Assembly: GCA_038025085.1 (NCBI GenBank)
Contig: CM076154.1
Location: 32,108,501-32,172,500 of the forward strand
Length of the DNA stretch: 64,000 nucleotides
Direction of reading: 5' to 3'
From: Tetragonia tetragonoides
Lineage: Eukaryota > Streptophyta > Magnoliopsida > Caryophyllales > Aizoaceae
The translations under genes were made by a program, and so were the position numbers. Position 1 is the stretch's first letter; the number at the start of each line of letters is the position of its first letter. Positions 11,570-24,096 of the stretch are shown here, piece after piece. The notes beneath the pieces are model-generated. The model worked only from the letters and a program-made list of their open reading frames with translations. It was not told where the DNA came from and did not search any database.

Positions 11570-11830
11570 GACGTGAACATGGCGGAACTCTTGGCGATTA
11601 GACAGGGTATTGCTCTTACTGTTGAAAATAATTGGTTATTAGCTCTGATTGTCAACTGATTGTGGACCTTCTAAACACCAAGGTTGGTACCATTTCTAAT
11701 CTGTCCAATATCCTTTTGGATTGCAGGAATCTACAGATGAAACTTACGGGAAGTAAAATATGTTCATGTGTTCAGAGAGGAGAATAGACGTGCAAATATT
11801 TTGGCTAAGGAATGTTTGGGATGTTCGTTG
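11570..11830 (+). pseudogene. RNase H-like (RVT_3) retroelement fragment
   Basis: The forward strand reads AELLAIRQGIALTVENN, then DLLNTKVGTISNLSNILLDC after a stop, then a diverged HVF-type segment ending near NILAKE in shifted frames. Order and wording match the RNase H domain that ends many plant non-LTR elements. Stops and frameshifts show it is dead. It lies next to, but in the opposite orientation from, the LINE at 11972-15483. Confidence 0.6.
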
Positions 11831-11971
11831 ATCTTTGTATAATGAAGTAACTAAATTTAATTTGCCCAGTTATTGTTGTAAAGCTACTTACAATGATGAT
11901 CTCCAAGAGAAAACATATGCGCGGTCATGTAAATTATATGTAAGAGTCTTCGAAAAAGTTATCATTTTATT

Positions 11972-14900
11972 TTTTTGATAATTAGGATTGTATTTCATTA
12001 GTAACGAGTCTTCAAACTTGAAGACTGCATATACAACTACACAACAAAACAGTAGCACCAATATTGACAGTAAAGATAGTAATACAGCACCAGAACAAAA
12101 CTCCTGAACTAGACCTCAAAAACAATCAACAAAAAACCATTGCTCTACGAGTCCCCTGCTTCACCAAAACAGCAAATGAGTTTGCGCTTTGATCATGGAA
12201 ACAATGGAAAATTTAGACCAAAAACTCCTCTGATCATGTATTTTCCGACCACACAGGTACTCACTCCCTCTTTTGACCCTTCCATCTTGATTGTATAGCT
12301 GATAGTTTGGATCTCTTGTGGCCACTCTCTGCTTGTTTTGATGAGTATTATCTCTAGTTTCTTATTGGTCTGAAAGAGATTCCCCCATCTTAAAAAATGA
12401 TCAATTGTTCCTCATGCCCACCAACTGTTTGCTGAAATGTCTAAGAGAAGAACACTATTTTTGTACCTTCACCATCATCTCTGCCCACTTTCTAATGCCA
12501 TAGACATTACCAACAGAGCTACTATGATAAAAAAACAAACAAAACACACCTGACACTAGCTTCCCAAGGACCTTTTGCTACCAGTTGCACCGGTTAATCG
12601 CATTCACCGAGTCGGAACAAATTAAAACCGATGCCTATTCCCAAAAGAATAGGCGTTACCTTTGTATGCGTCGGTTGAAAACCGACGCCTATTAGGTTTT
12701 TAACCAACGCCAATGACATGTTTTGTACTAGTGTCTCCTCCACAATCACACGTCTCTTGCTAATAACCTCCACACTCATTTACATAAAAGAGCCACATTC
12801 ATCTTCCTTATATTAATAACACCCAGTCCTCCCATATTTCTTGGTCTTTGAATCACTTCCCAACTCACTAAACACGTTGTTCTTCTACCTTCACTGCTAC
12901 CTGACCAGAAGAACTCCCTTTGAAGTTTTGTAATCTTCTTAGCCACCTTTGCTGGCATCTTAACAACGACATATAGTACACAGGCACACTACTAATGCAC
13001 GATTTTTTTAGTGTTACACGGCCACCAATAGACGAGAGTTTCCCCTTCCATGTTACAAGTCTCTCTTCCAATTTGTCTAAAATAGGTCTCCAAAACTCAA
13101 GGTTCCTTGGAATAGAACCCAATGGTAAAACCCAGGTAAGTCAGTGGCAACTTCTCTGCTTTGCAATGCAACAATGTCGCCATATTCTCAACCCATTCAT
13201 CACTCAAGTTTACACCAATTAAAGAGCACTTGTGAAAATTAACTTTTAAACCCGAGGCCATGTGAAAAGCAATTAAGACCATCTTGATTGACTCCAGATA
13301 TTTTCTCTCCGCTGGGCTGAAAATAATTGTGTCGTCTGCAAACTGCAAATGAGAAATTTCCATACCACCATCAGAGACACACACCCCTTTGAGATCCCCT
13401 AGCTGAATTGCTTTTTTGAACAAGAAACTTAGAACCTCAGCTACTATGTTGAATAAGAACGGAGATAGCGGATCCCCTTGGCGCAATCCACGCTCAAGCT
13501 TGAATGGAGAAGTTGGTGATCCATTTACTAGCACAGACGCTGAAGCAGTTTTGAGACACCATGCAATCCAGTCTCTCCATTATTGTGGAAAATTCATCTG
13601 TCCCAATACCCAATCAATAAATGACCAAGATACACTATCATATGCCTTGTGAAAATCCAGTTTCCAAACAAAAATCTCTTCTTTCTTCTTTGCCGCATTA
13701 TCAATGATTTCATTAGCAATTAACACACTATCCAGACTTTGTCTCCCGCTTATAAAGGTAGATTGAGATTCACCAATCACATAATCAATCACATTCTTCA
13801 ACCTATTAGCTAGCAGCTTAGCCAATACCTTGTATAAAGCACCAATCGTACTGATTGGACGGAAATCCTTTAACTCCTCTGGGGTTGTCACCTTCGGGAT
13901 TAAGCTTATGTAAGTCACGTTCACACAGCTAGGAAATTCCCCTGTGTTCCAGCAAACCTCAATGAATTCGATCACATCATTTTTTACCAAATTCCATGTT
14001 CCTTTGATAAAATTGAAATTGAACCCGTCCAGACCCGGTGCCCTGGACCCTTCACATTGCCAGACAGCTTCTCTAATTTCTTCTACACTGAATTTCTTTG
14101 TTAACTCCAAGCCCTGGTCATATGAAATACCCTTAATATCAACATTGTTAAACACTGGACGATGTTTATACTCCTCTTTGAAAATTGCTTGGAAGTATTT
14201 CATCACAGCTTTTTTAATTTGAGCTGGTTTTGATAAAATAGTATCATCCACACGAAGGTTTTTGATCCCATTTCTCCTCTTCCTGCTAGAAGCAATTGCT
14301 TGAAAATATTTGGTATTGCGATCTCCCGCCTTCAACCATTTTGTGCGTGCCATTTGAGCCCAGTATGCTTCTTTTCTTTTTGTCCATTTCCAAAGCTCAC
14401 TGAAATCTGCCTTTCTACTCTGTAATTCCTCCACTGTCAATTGCCTGTCAGATGTAATTTTATCCCACTCCTCTCCTTTCTTCTCATATTCCTCTACTTT
14501 TTGATTTAAATCCCCAAACTCTTCCTTATTCCATTCTCTCATTTTATTAGGCAGCATCTTCAATCGTGCATTGACATGAGGTTTGCTGCTGCAGATTGTC
14601 CCCTCCTCATTATTCTATTCTTGTTCCACGAATTTCATAAATTTTGGATGATCAAGCCAACAATCTAAAATTCGAAAAGGTTTTGGACCCCAGTTTTCAT
14701 TTTCCTGACAAATCAGTAGCGGAACATGATCAGATAATCCTCTTCGAAGCACAGAAGCAGAGAGTGATGGCCACATGGTAAGCCATTTCGAATTTGCAAA
14801 CACCCTATCAATCGTACTCATCGATCCCCCGCGAAACCAAGTAAACTTCCCTCCCTTTAACTCTACTTCTAGCAGCTGAAGTCTTGACACAAAATTCTTG

Positions 14901-15483
14901 AAATCCTCTACACTTTTGCTATTTATCACTTTACTCCCTCGACCATCTTCATTGAGCACTTCATTGAAGTCCCCAAATATAATCCACGGACTTGTACTCC
15001 TCGACCATTCAACAGCCAGCTCCTCACACATTTGAGCTCTCAATTTCACATCATTCGGGGCATAAACAGTTACCATCGTACAATTTTTTTTTTTTTTGCA
15101 CTAACACACCATTAAGCAAAATCCAGCTTACAGCAATAACTTTAGAGGATGGTATAAAGAAGTTTTCTCGCCACGCCATTACTATGCCACCAGAATTCCC
15201 TCTCGCCTGAGCATATCTCAATTGCAATCCATCTTCTTTCCACACCTTCATCAGATCCTTCTCACTGAAATTTTCGAATTTCGACTCTTGAATTGCCAAC
15301 ATGTCTGGATTATGCTTTTTTATTAAGCGTCTCAAAGCCGCTTTTTTCTTCCTGCTGTGCATTCCTCTAATGTTCCAGTTTAACAATTTTATCACCCCAC
15401 GAAACACAAATTAACAATCTCAAACTCGCTGCTCCCAGTCTTCTTCCTCCTTCAAAATCTTCTTAGTTCTCGAGACCATAGAC
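11972..15483 (-). mobile_element. L1-type LINE, 5'-truncated and defective
   Basis: Minus-strand ORF2 pieces read in order. First is an endonuclease/exonuclease/phosphatase domain (15407-14615; LLNWNIRGM, GDFNEVL, LSDHVPL). Next is reverse transcriptase (14563-13580; LIPKV, FRPIS, KLDFHKAYDSV). The RT catalytic segment (13534-13097) has GLRQGDPLSP and FADDTIIF intact. Thumb-like pieces run down to 12776. A homopolymer T run at 15087-15097 shifts the frame in the nuclease, and stops end the pieces near 14615 and 13580. ORF1 is missing. A 12-of-13 match TTATCATTTTATT (11959-11971) / TTATCATCTTATT (15484-15496) looks like the target duplication. Confidence 0.85.
12598..12733 (-). mobile_element. 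CACTA-end fragment inside the LINE
   Basis: Read on the minus strand it begins CACTAGTACAAAACATGTC and carries repeated AACCGACGCCTAT-type subterminal motifs. The first 13 bases equal the CACTA end at 59717. The opposite terminus is absent, so this is a truncated copy. Confidence 0.5.
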
Positions 15484-15496
15484 TTATCATCTTATT

Positions 15497-16330
15497 ATTT
15501 TATCAAAAATTTTAATTTAAAGCCTTAGGCACAAGCTTAGTACGTAGAGACATGTATTAGTTTAAAGATCGAGATTATAAATTATTTAGTGCTTATATAT
15601 GTTATTAATTTATCAAGTAATAGCTTGTAGAGATTCTACTTTATTTCATCTCATACACATAACTCTTTCCCTCCCCCCGGGAAACAACTGTCATTCCTCC
15701 GCCAGCGCCCTTGATCTTTCTCACCCTCTATCTTCATTTCTTCTGACATTGACGGTCAGCAGCGGCAGCGGCCTTCTCCGACATCGGCCACGTAAACATT
15801 GATGCATGCAAGTACTTGCTAAAGGCGCGGTGGCTGTAGTTCAATTATGACGAGCCAGATTTGAACAAGTATATTGTTTTATTTGACAAATAATTACATT
15901 TAAGGGGTCATTTGGTTGGTATTTTAACCTAAAAGTTTATTCCATTATCCTCAACCAAACAGCCCATTATTATACTTCTATCTGGTATTCTGGTATCATT
16001 TTGAACCAAACTTGCTGATTAGATCATTTCCGGGTAGCTGGTCGAACCAAAAACGTAATATACAGTGCCTGCTTGATTTGATTGCGTCCTAAATTACACA
16101 CTTACCGGCCACGAAAGACAATGAAACTTAGAGCATGGTCTCTCTGAGATCGCTGTTTTGAGGAGAAAAAAAAATATATATATATTAAAAAAATTGAGTC
16201 GGCCAGCCAGAATTGCCAAAAGCCACCTCAGAAGATGCAATATATACTTTGGTCAACCTATTGATGTACAAGTCAGATCAAGAAGTCGTCTTACAAAGAA
16301 TTGGTTGTACATTTTCCTTTTTATATAATA
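15497..16330. other. Intergenic, nothing recognised
   Basis: Low-coding sequence. A C-rich patch at 15660-15790 has a short open frame without a known domain. Confidence 0.4.
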
Positions 16331-16592
16331 CTTTTTCTATGTTTCTGAAAAATGGTAACATTTATTTTTTGAATGACAAGCTTTATAAACTTTGACTATT
16401 AATTTCGGAAAAAATATAAGGATTTATAATGTAAAAATACTATCATTGGATTCGTTTTAATTAGTACTTTCGAAAAATCTATATTTTATAGTTTATATAT
16501 TCATATAAACACAAATATTTATGGTCAAAGTAGTGCATTGGCCTGGAGACAGTGTAAAAGTAAATGTTACCATTTTTCAGAAACGGAGGGAG
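16331..16592. mobile_element. Stowaway-like MITE, 262 bp
   Basis: Arms of about 33 bp share TTTCTGAAAAATGGTAACAT and its complement; the right end is the typical ACGGAGGGAG. TA dinucleotides flank both ends (16329-16330 and 16593-16594), the Stowaway/Tc1-mariner target. Confidence 0.75.
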
Positions 16593-16813
16593 TATATATT
16601 ATATAATATAGTTGCTTATAATAAGAGTCGGGTGGAACCAGTAAAAAGTGATCTGATCCGCTAGTCAACCCAAACCAGGCCCCATAAACCGACCCAAAAA
16701 TATTCAATCAGTTAGTGAACCGATTCGCTCTTGGCCTAAATTTGGAATCACCTAACCTAAAGATTGTGTACAAAAACTTGTATGGACTTAGTCCATGATG
16801 GACCAATACTTAG

Positions 16814-16978
16814 AGTCACCCCCTACTTCACCTGGAGCCATCTCCCTCTAAAAGTGGAGTCACCCCTACTTTACCTAGAGCCACCCTTCAAATTTATGCT
16901 TGGCGTCACCTCTACTTCACCTCGAACCACCCCCTACTTTACCTGGAGCCACCCCTTACTTCATCTGGAGTCACCTCT
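16814..16978 (+). repeat. Diverged minisatellite of about 21 bp
   Basis: Imperfect tandem copies of CCCTACTTCACCTGGAGCCA with CTTTACC and AACCACC variants. No coding role is seen. Confidence 0.55.
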
Positions 16979-17222
16979 CAAAATTACTTGGTCCACGGTG
17001 GATTAAGTCCACACAAGACATGTTGAAGATTGTGAAATAATATTTGTGAAACTTGTTGGTTAATCCGAAACGGAACTAACTAGTTCGACCCAATATTAAC
17101 CCAACCCTATATAACTTAATTTGGTAATAATCCAAATCCAATATGACTCGATCTGTCCGACCTGCCCAACCTATTTGACAGGTCTAGGAGTCATCAAGTA
17201 CATGCTCTACGTCAGATTAGAT

Positions 17223-17751
17223 ATGACATGGACCGCATCCCATTCTTTAGGCAAACCGCAAAAGTCTTGACTTAGCATACATGATTCAAATATTGACGAG
17301 CAAAATACGTACCAATTATGAAAGCGCGGCAACGCAATTGACAAATTTTTAGTATTATTGGAGAATTGAGATCCATCATCCATGGGACCAGACCACTCGG
17401 AAGCTCCTCCCTTGACCTGCAATAATTCTACACGCACTCTCATATAGTCCATTATAGACTTTGAGAGTTTACTCAAATATATATCATGACAAATCACCAT
17501 TCAACCTCAATTCATCAATTTCCACAAATCATGTTTCCAAATGTATCAAAATAAATAAATAAATTAATTATTAAAAAAATTATAATAATAAATGGAAGAA
17601 TAAGGAATTGACTAATATGTTTTTTTTTTTGAAGGAATTGACTATTGAGCAACATTGTCCAACAATAACCCCTATAAATACTTGTGGCAAAAGGGAAACA
17701 AAGCAAGCCTAATTATATACTTCAATTCACCTTCTTTGCCAATTAAGCTTA
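17223..17751 (+). promoter_or_regulatory. Copy B promoter block with TATA box
   Basis: This stretch aligns with 23569-24030 upstream of copy C, so it is duplicated promoter. A TATA box TATAAATA lies at 17673-17680, followed by CTTGTGGCAAAAGGGAAACA, shared with copy C apart from one or two bases. In copy B a 2.56 kb element now separates this promoter from the ATG at 20401. Confidence 0.65.
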
Positions 17752-17818
17752 GAGCACGTTTGGATTCCACCATTTGATTTGAATACCTTGAATTCGATTC
17801 AAGAATTTGAAATTTTGC

Positions 17819-18015
17819 CATTCAAATACAAATTCATTGTTTGGGAAAACCAAAAATTTCAATTCCAAAATTTGAAATATAAATTTCTTGTTTGGGAAAA
17901 CAAGGAATTTCAATTCAAAAATTTGAAATGAATTTCTTGTTTGGGAAAACAAGGAATTTCAATTCAAAAATTTGAAATGAATTTCTTGTTTGGCAAAACA
18001 AGGAATTTCAATTCT
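17819..18015. repeat. 49-bp tandem repeat, about 4 copies
   Basis: Unit GAATTTCTTGTTTGGGAAAA continuing through CAAGGAATTTCAATTC, repeated with small changes next to the left end of the PIF-like element. Open frames across it are by-products of the repeat. Confidence 0.75.
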
Positions 18016-19996
18016 ACAATTTGAATTTCAACTATTGTTGGGCAAATCAATTACAACTCTACTTTGCTTATAATCAACTTAGAATCCAAACACCATCAAA
18101 TACAATAGTATCAACTTGCAACCTATTATCCGCAACCTGTTGTCAACTTAAAATCGAAACATTGATAGTATCAAATACAACAATATCTAGGAATCATTGA
18201 GGCATAACAACACCCAATTCAACTTGCTTTCCATCGGTAGGTCTTTCAATGCTTGAAATTCTTTTGCGCAACCCAGAAAATACTTCATGCCTCTCAAAAT
18301 CTGATGAGGGAAAATTCCATCTATCTTTGAAAGTTCAGCACGGATCTCGTCGCCACCATGTAAGACATTTGATTATTAAAAGTTTCAAGGAACCACAATG
18401 GCAATACCATGTTCAGTGTAATCACAACTTAAACCATTCAGAAACTCTTGCAAAACAATGATAATACGAAATGATAATGCAAAAAGAAAAAAACAGTTAC
18501 AGTACAAACCCCAAGCCTAGCAATAAAAGGAAACCCAGGAGTAAGAAGATGGACATGAGTACATAATATTGGCAGTGCTTGAAACAGAAAACATGTATTA
18601 CAGTACTAAGGCTAAACAGAGTCAAAAGAATAACAACCTGTGTAAAACAAAACACATATTAAGAAACTGATGTCCAGATCTGTCTCCAAGCACACATACA
18701 GACAGCAAGTAGGCAACATGAGTTGACTGAATATGAATGTTCACATTTATAAAATATTAGGAAAATACCCAAGGAGCTGCAATGAGTAAGTAATTACCAT
18801 TTGAACCAGTTTTCAGTTCTGTAGCCATGTCCCTTGTTTCAGTGAGCAATGGATCAGTTGAGTTCATAATTTGTTATATCTGAAACCATATCCTAATACA
18901 TCCTTCAGATACATGCTAACCTCTTGCTTCTGCGAAACATGACACATAATTCCCAAGTAATAAGAATTTCCAAGATTGTTTGCATTTACATTGGAATGAT
19001 TTTGAAACCATCATGGAAGTGCCAGCTTTTAATATCTTAATATCCTTACAGTTACAAAGGATATTGGCATTGGAAACAGTTGAGCTTTAGATTCAAGGCC
19101 AAGGTATTCTCCATCATTCTTCTCATGAGAGACTGATCACTCTTTTAGCAAGCAAAGTGTCATGCTACTCAGTCTAAAACCAGACATGTAAATACAATAA
19201 AAATCAGAGTGCAATTCGATTCCAGATTATAAACAAAACAGCAAAGCATCAAGATCTTAACACAATTAAACATCCAATTCAATAACCTGCAACAGAAACA
19301 AAGGCAAACAGCAAACAAAACCCTAAGCCCAAATCATATCTGCAAAAAGACACACAAAAGACGAAGATATACCAAAGCTTTAGCATTTCATTTCCTGTCA
19401 AACACTGCAACTACCTAAATTGAAATAAATCCCAATTTATTTACAGATTTAATCCCAATTAATAAGATAGGAAGTCCAGAAATTAATCCCAATTTTCAGA
19501 GAATTATTCAAAAACTTACAGATTTGCTTTTGAACTTCGAACTTCAAGTGATGTTCTTCACATTGCAATTGAAATAAATCTGCAAATCAAAAATTTTAAA
19601 CACACAAAAATTAGCAACTCAAAATCTAAAGAAAAAACAAATCAAAATTGCATCAAATAAACCTATATCTGAACAAGATAGAACCCTAAAATGGAGTACA
19701 AGAGTAGAAGCTCAAAAATTTAGGGCAAAAAGAGGAAATCGAGTACAGGAGCAGAAACTCGGAAAATTAGGGCAAAATGAAGAAATCGAACAAAAAACTT
19801 CACAAACCTTGTTTTTGGATTCAGTTTTGAGCTTCCTGAAAATGGCTTCTTTTTACTCTTCACCAATCGAAAGCCAGTAGAGGCTAAAGAGTAGAAGAAA
19901 ACGGAATTTTCGCAGGAGCCTTAGATAACAATCACCATGAAAGAAGCTTTAGATAATAATCGCCATGGAAGAAGCCTTCCAGATCGCAAGGAGGAG

Positions 19997-20002
<6 letters not shown>

Positions 20003-20042
<40 letters not shown>
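20003..20042. repeat. (GA)n microsatellite
   Basis: Run of about 20 GA units in the right part of the PIF-like element. Confidence 0.9.
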
Positions 20043-20045
<3 letters not shown>

Positions 20046-20400
20046 TCGGTATTTTGAGGAAGGGGAAGAAGAGAGAGAAAAAAAAATGTCGTGCTAAGGG
20101 GGAGGAGAGAGAGAGAGTAAAATTGGCTGAATGAATTGGGCTGAATTTCAAATATGGACCTTTGAGAAGTGAATTTAGAATTCAGGTTTAGAACGGTTAT
20201 TAAATTGACACTCAATTTGGCCCAAATCAAGGTCATCAAATTTTTGGTTATCCAAACACCTGATTTGGGCCAAATGAGGAATTTGAAATCAAATGCCTAT
20301 ATCCAAACAGGCCATTAATCAAATTTCAAGATCACCCTTTAATAATTTCGCAAACGATCGATAACAACCTAGTAGGCATTGTCACTTAAAACATACATAT

Positions 20401-21277
20401 ATGGAGCAGATAAAGCACACCCATGTTTTAGTTGGCGGACTAAACCTTCATGTAGCTGAGATAGGAACAGGTAATAAACCAATATGTGATGATCAATAAC
20501 TGTGTTAATAAACCAATAAACCAATAAAGCACACCCATGCAAGGAATGGGCAGCAGTGCAGGAACTCAGGCAGCAGGGTTCAGCAGCAGGTAATCAGCAG
20601 CAGGTTGATGAAGCAAGGCAGAATGAGGAATGAAACAGCTCCAAGCAGAGTTGAAAACCTCGAAGAAGTTGTAATATTTTTAACTATATATGCTTTTGTA
20701 TTTTGCTGTAAGTCAGAAATAATTTTTGCTAATTGTAATGTTTACAGAGATGGTGAGAAATATTTTTTGCAAATTGTAATGTTTACAGAGATGGTGAACC
20801 ACTGCCTGTAGTGGATTGCACCAAATTGAAGGGTTGTAAGGTAGTAGAGGGATGTAGCAAAAAGGAACCCTACCTAGTAGGTGGCCTTGGATCTGCATTG
20901 CCTAAGGACTGTAATCATGTTACATTACAGTGAGCAATAATACAATTTCTGACTTGCACCAAAAAAAAAAATAACTGTGTTAATGATATTTATCTAGTGT
21001 TATATATTGAAGCTAATTAAGCTAACCATAATATTCTGATCACTCTTTTATGTAATTTGTAGGTACCAATGTAGTGTTGTTCCTACATGGTTTCCCGGAA
21101 ATTTGGTACTCATGGAGACACCAAATGTTGGCTGCGGCTAAGGCTGGTCACCGAGCCATTGCCATCGATTTCAGAGGATTCGGCCTCTCTGATCAGCCAC
21201 CTGAACCTGAGATGGTAACCCCGACTGATTTTGTTAGCGATGTCATTGGTGTACTCGATTCCTTAGGCATCGATAAG
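20401..21277 (+). pseudogene. Epoxide-hydrolase-like copy B, truncated after exon 2
   Basis: Exon 1 (20401-20470) and exon 2 (21063-21277) are intact, in phase and encode the HGFP oxyanion segment and GLSDQPPEPE. No exon 3-5 sequence follows. After about 200 bp of intron 2 a LINE begins (21480) and copy C's promoter follows that. The nucleophile, acid and base are therefore missing and no hydrolase can be made. Intron 1 holds a 460-bp retroposon, and the promoter is displaced by a 2.56 kb PIF-like element. Closest relative is copy C (MEQIKH start, FRGFGLSD). Confidence 0.85.
20510..20969 (+). mobile_element. Poly(A) retroposon in intron 1 of copy B
   Basis: A 15-bp duplication AATAACTGTGTTAAT flanks it (20495-20509 and 20970-20984), and it ends in an A run, so it was inserted by LINE-type target-primed copying. 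Near the 3' end a frame reads DGEPLPVVDCTKLKGC and then VEGCSKKEPYLVGGLGS before a stop. The Cys-bearing tail looks coding, but I do not recognise the source gene. It could be a retroposed mRNA fragment or a LINE/SINE tail. Confidence 0.6.
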
Positions 21278-21309
21278 GTACTAATTAATCTCAATTCTCG
21301 ATCATTAGG

Positions 21310-21479
21310 GAATTGGTATGAAATTTACACTAGTTTTTTCAAGGTTAAATTTTACAAACTTTGACCATAAATATGTCAAAAGATATAAAGATTTATAATG
21401 TAAAAATACTTTTGTTGGATTCAGTTTAAATAGTACATACTTTCAAGAAACAATAATTTTATAATTTATATGGATCGCC
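21310..21479. mobile_element. Half of a Stowaway-like MITE, cut by the LINE
   Basis: The interior wording (ACAAACTTTGACCATAAATA, ATTTATAATGTAAAAATACT) matches the Stowaway family at 16331-16592. Only one half is present and it runs straight into the LINE at 21480. Confidence 0.45.
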
Positions 21480-23566
21480 AACAAAGCCATTCGAATTGGA
21501 GAGAGGGTTGCGCCAAGGTGATCCTCTCTCACCCTTCTTGTTCAATTTGTTGGCAGAGGTACTTAATTGTCTTTTCAACAAGGCGGTGAAGAATGGAGAT
21601 TTACTGGGTGTTCGCACTTCGGATGAAGGGAAATTATTTTCTCACCTACAGTTTGCGGATGACACAATTGTTTTTTGCCCTGAGGAAAGAAGATATTTAG
21701 ATGTGGTCAAGAAGATACTGATTACGTTTCACCTTGCATCTGGGTTGAAGATAAATTTTCACAAATGCTCGTTAATCGGAGTTAATATGGGGGAAGAGTG
21801 GATATTGAATGTGGCGCGGGAGTTGCATTGTAAGGCAGATAAATTCCCTATAAATTATCTTGGCATGCCTTTGGGTGCCAATCCGAGAAGCGTGGAATTC
21901 TGGAGACCTGTTATAGAGAAAATGGAGGATAAGCTAGCTACTTGGAAAGGGAAGATGTTATCGTTTGGAGGACGTCTTACTTTGATCAAGGCTTCGCTTA
22001 ATAACCTGCCAATTTATTATATGTCCCTATTTCGTATGCCTGTGTCTGTTGCAGAAAAGATTGCGAGAATACAGAAGAACTTTTTTTGGGCAGGTAATAT
22101 TGAAGAAAGAAAACCAGTGTGCTTGATTAAGTGGGATACAATAGAGAAGCCAAAGGAACATGGGGGTCTTGGTGTGGGATCTATTACTGACATGAATATT
22201 GCGTTGATGAGCAAGTGGTTCTGGAGATTTGCATCAGACGAATCAGGTATGTGGAAGGATTTGATTTCCGAGAAATATAATTTGAGAGATATTGTTTCGC
22301 TAGATAAACTCTCTGTGCCGAAAAGCGGAGGTCCGTGGAAAATGATAGCTGCTAGTATTAAGATGAACAAAGATCTAGTCAAGATTTTCAAGGAGGGCAT
22401 GGTCATTAAATTAGGAGATGGTTCAATGATAAAGTTCTGGCTTGATATTTGGGTGGGATCCGAACCACTTTCAACCAAATTTCCACGTCTATTTGCCGTT
22501 TCGAATGAGCAATTTGCACGGGTAAATGAAGTTGGCTTTTGGGATGGTTTGTTATGGAGATGGAATTTGAGTTGGCGTAGGTCTCTGTTTGTCTGGGAAC
22601 AGAAACAAAAAGATGAGTTAGATTCTCTGTTAAATTGCGTTCAACTTGATCCAGGGCTGAGAGATAAGTTACACTGGAAACATAGCTCAGATGGGAAATT
22701 TTCTGTGAGATCAGTAAGAGAGGAGATGATTAAGATAGAAGGAGGGACAATTCACGATGCAATAAGAGGAATATGGCAAGGATTAGCACCTCCCAAGATT
22801 GAATTTTTTCTATGGCTTGCGTGTATGGGGAGAATAAAAACGAAGGATCGACTTCTAAAGTTGGGTTTTCGATGTATTGACTAGCTAGTACTTTCTAGCT
22901 AGTACTTTCTTACCCAAAAAAAAGAAGTCAGCTATGTATTAGAAATATAATCGTGATTAATTGACTAGCTAGTACTTTCTTAAGATGAACAATCTAATCG
23001 TGACTAATTGACTAGCTAGTACTTTCTTACCCAAGAAAAAGAAGTCAGCTATGTATTAGAAATATTACAATAGAGGGTGACAATCTAATCGTGATTTCCG
23101 AGAAATATAATTTGAGAGATATTGTTTCGCTAGATAAACTCTCTGTGCCGAAAAGCCGAGGTCCGTGGAAAATGATAGCTGCTAGTATTAAGATGAACAA
23201 TCTAATCGTGATTAATTGACTAGCTAGTACTTTCTTACCCAAAAAAAAGAAGTCATCTATGTATTAGAAATATTACAATAGAGGGTGACAATCTAATCGT
23301 GATTAAAGTTGTTAGAGTTATATGACATATTTCATGAGAGATAGAGAATTTGGTCATATATAGATACCAAAAAAAATTTGCATTTTTGGACAATGTGGTG
23401 GTTATTCACTGTTTCAAAGAAGCAAATGCGATCGCCGATTTTATAGCTAACTTTGAGCACTTTTGTCTATCTTTACTCTTATTATGGTCAAATTCCTTCA
23501 ATCCATCTCTCACAGCTATGATGCGTTGGTATTTCTTGCATTTTCAAAAAAAAAAAAATAAAAAAT
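21480..23566 (+). mobile_element. L1-type LINE fragment with 3' tail
   Basis: A single open frame of 462 residues (21496-22884) starts inside reverse transcriptase (GLRQGDPLSPFLF; catalytic FADD intact). It continues through NYLGMPLG and the connection region to a zf-RVT-like end (PPKIEFFLWLACMGRIKTKD). After a rearranged junction (22885-23300), an RNase H C-terminal trace IHCFKEANAIADFIANF (23400-23460) and an A-rich tail (23547-23566) follow. It is 5'-truncated and cannot move itself. It begins in copy B's intron 2 and ends where copy C's promoter block starts. Confidence 0.82.
22885..23300 (+). repeat. Scrambled junction repeats inside the LINE
   Basis: Three partial copies of a unit built from GACTAGCTAGTACTTTCTTA, AAGAAGTCAGCTATGTATTA and CAATCTAATCGTGA. 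Between them lies a 108-bp copy (23093-23200) of LINE sequence 22263-22370 with a single mismatch. The arrangement looks like patchwork made by template switching during repair. Confidence 0.75.
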
Positions 23567-23567
23567 T

Positions 23568-24096
23568 GACATGGACCAAATTAAAACTCATTCCTTAGGC
23601 AAAAGTCTTGACCTAGCTTAATTCAACTATTGACGAGCAAAATGTTCAATTTTGAAAGCAGAATTTTTAGTATTAGACAATTTAGATCCATCATTCATGG
23701 GACCAGCCCACTCCGAAGTTCCTCCAAGACTTGCAAGTCTACTCTCCATATAGACTTTGAGAGTTTACGCACTCAAATGTCATATAGTTCTTCAACCAAT
23801 GAGACAAATCATCATTCAACATAAGTTACGTTCCACGTACAAGTGGTCTCCCTATCAAAAATAAATAATTATATTTTAAAAAATAAAATATAGGGATGAA
23901 GGAATTGACCAATGAGCAACGTTGTCCAACCCAAAAGAAAAAAAAAAAAGTTTTCTAACCCCTTTAAATACCTGTGGCAGAAGGGAAACAAAGCAAAAGC
24001 CTAATCACTTTAATTCAATTTTTTTTGAGCCAGCCTTTGATAATTTGCAAACGATCGATCGATCACAAACCTAGCTAGGCATTGTCAATAACATAT
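23568..24096 (+). promoter_or_regulatory. Copy C promoter block
   Basis: Duplicate of copy B's promoter (17223-17751). The TATA position reads TTTAAATA (23963-23970), one base off the copy B box. The leader runs to ATG 24097 without the PIF-like insertion. Confidence 0.6.

Larger units (their letters stand above)
17752..20314. mobile_element. Non-autonomous PIF/Harbinger-like element, 2563 bp
   Basis: TTA on both sides (17749-17751 and 20315-20317) is the PIF/Harbinger target. The ends GAGCACGTTTGGAT and (inverted) TGGCCTGTTTGGAT continue into a shared CATTTGATTT. The insertion is confirmed by alignment: copy C lacks it between promoter and ATG. The interior has no transposase. It holds tandem repeats at the left and a GA run at the right. 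Confidence 0.7.

Noticed and set aside
19937..20239. Frames with Arg-Glu or Ser-Leu runs
   Set aside because: Translations of the GA microsatellite in the PIF-like element.
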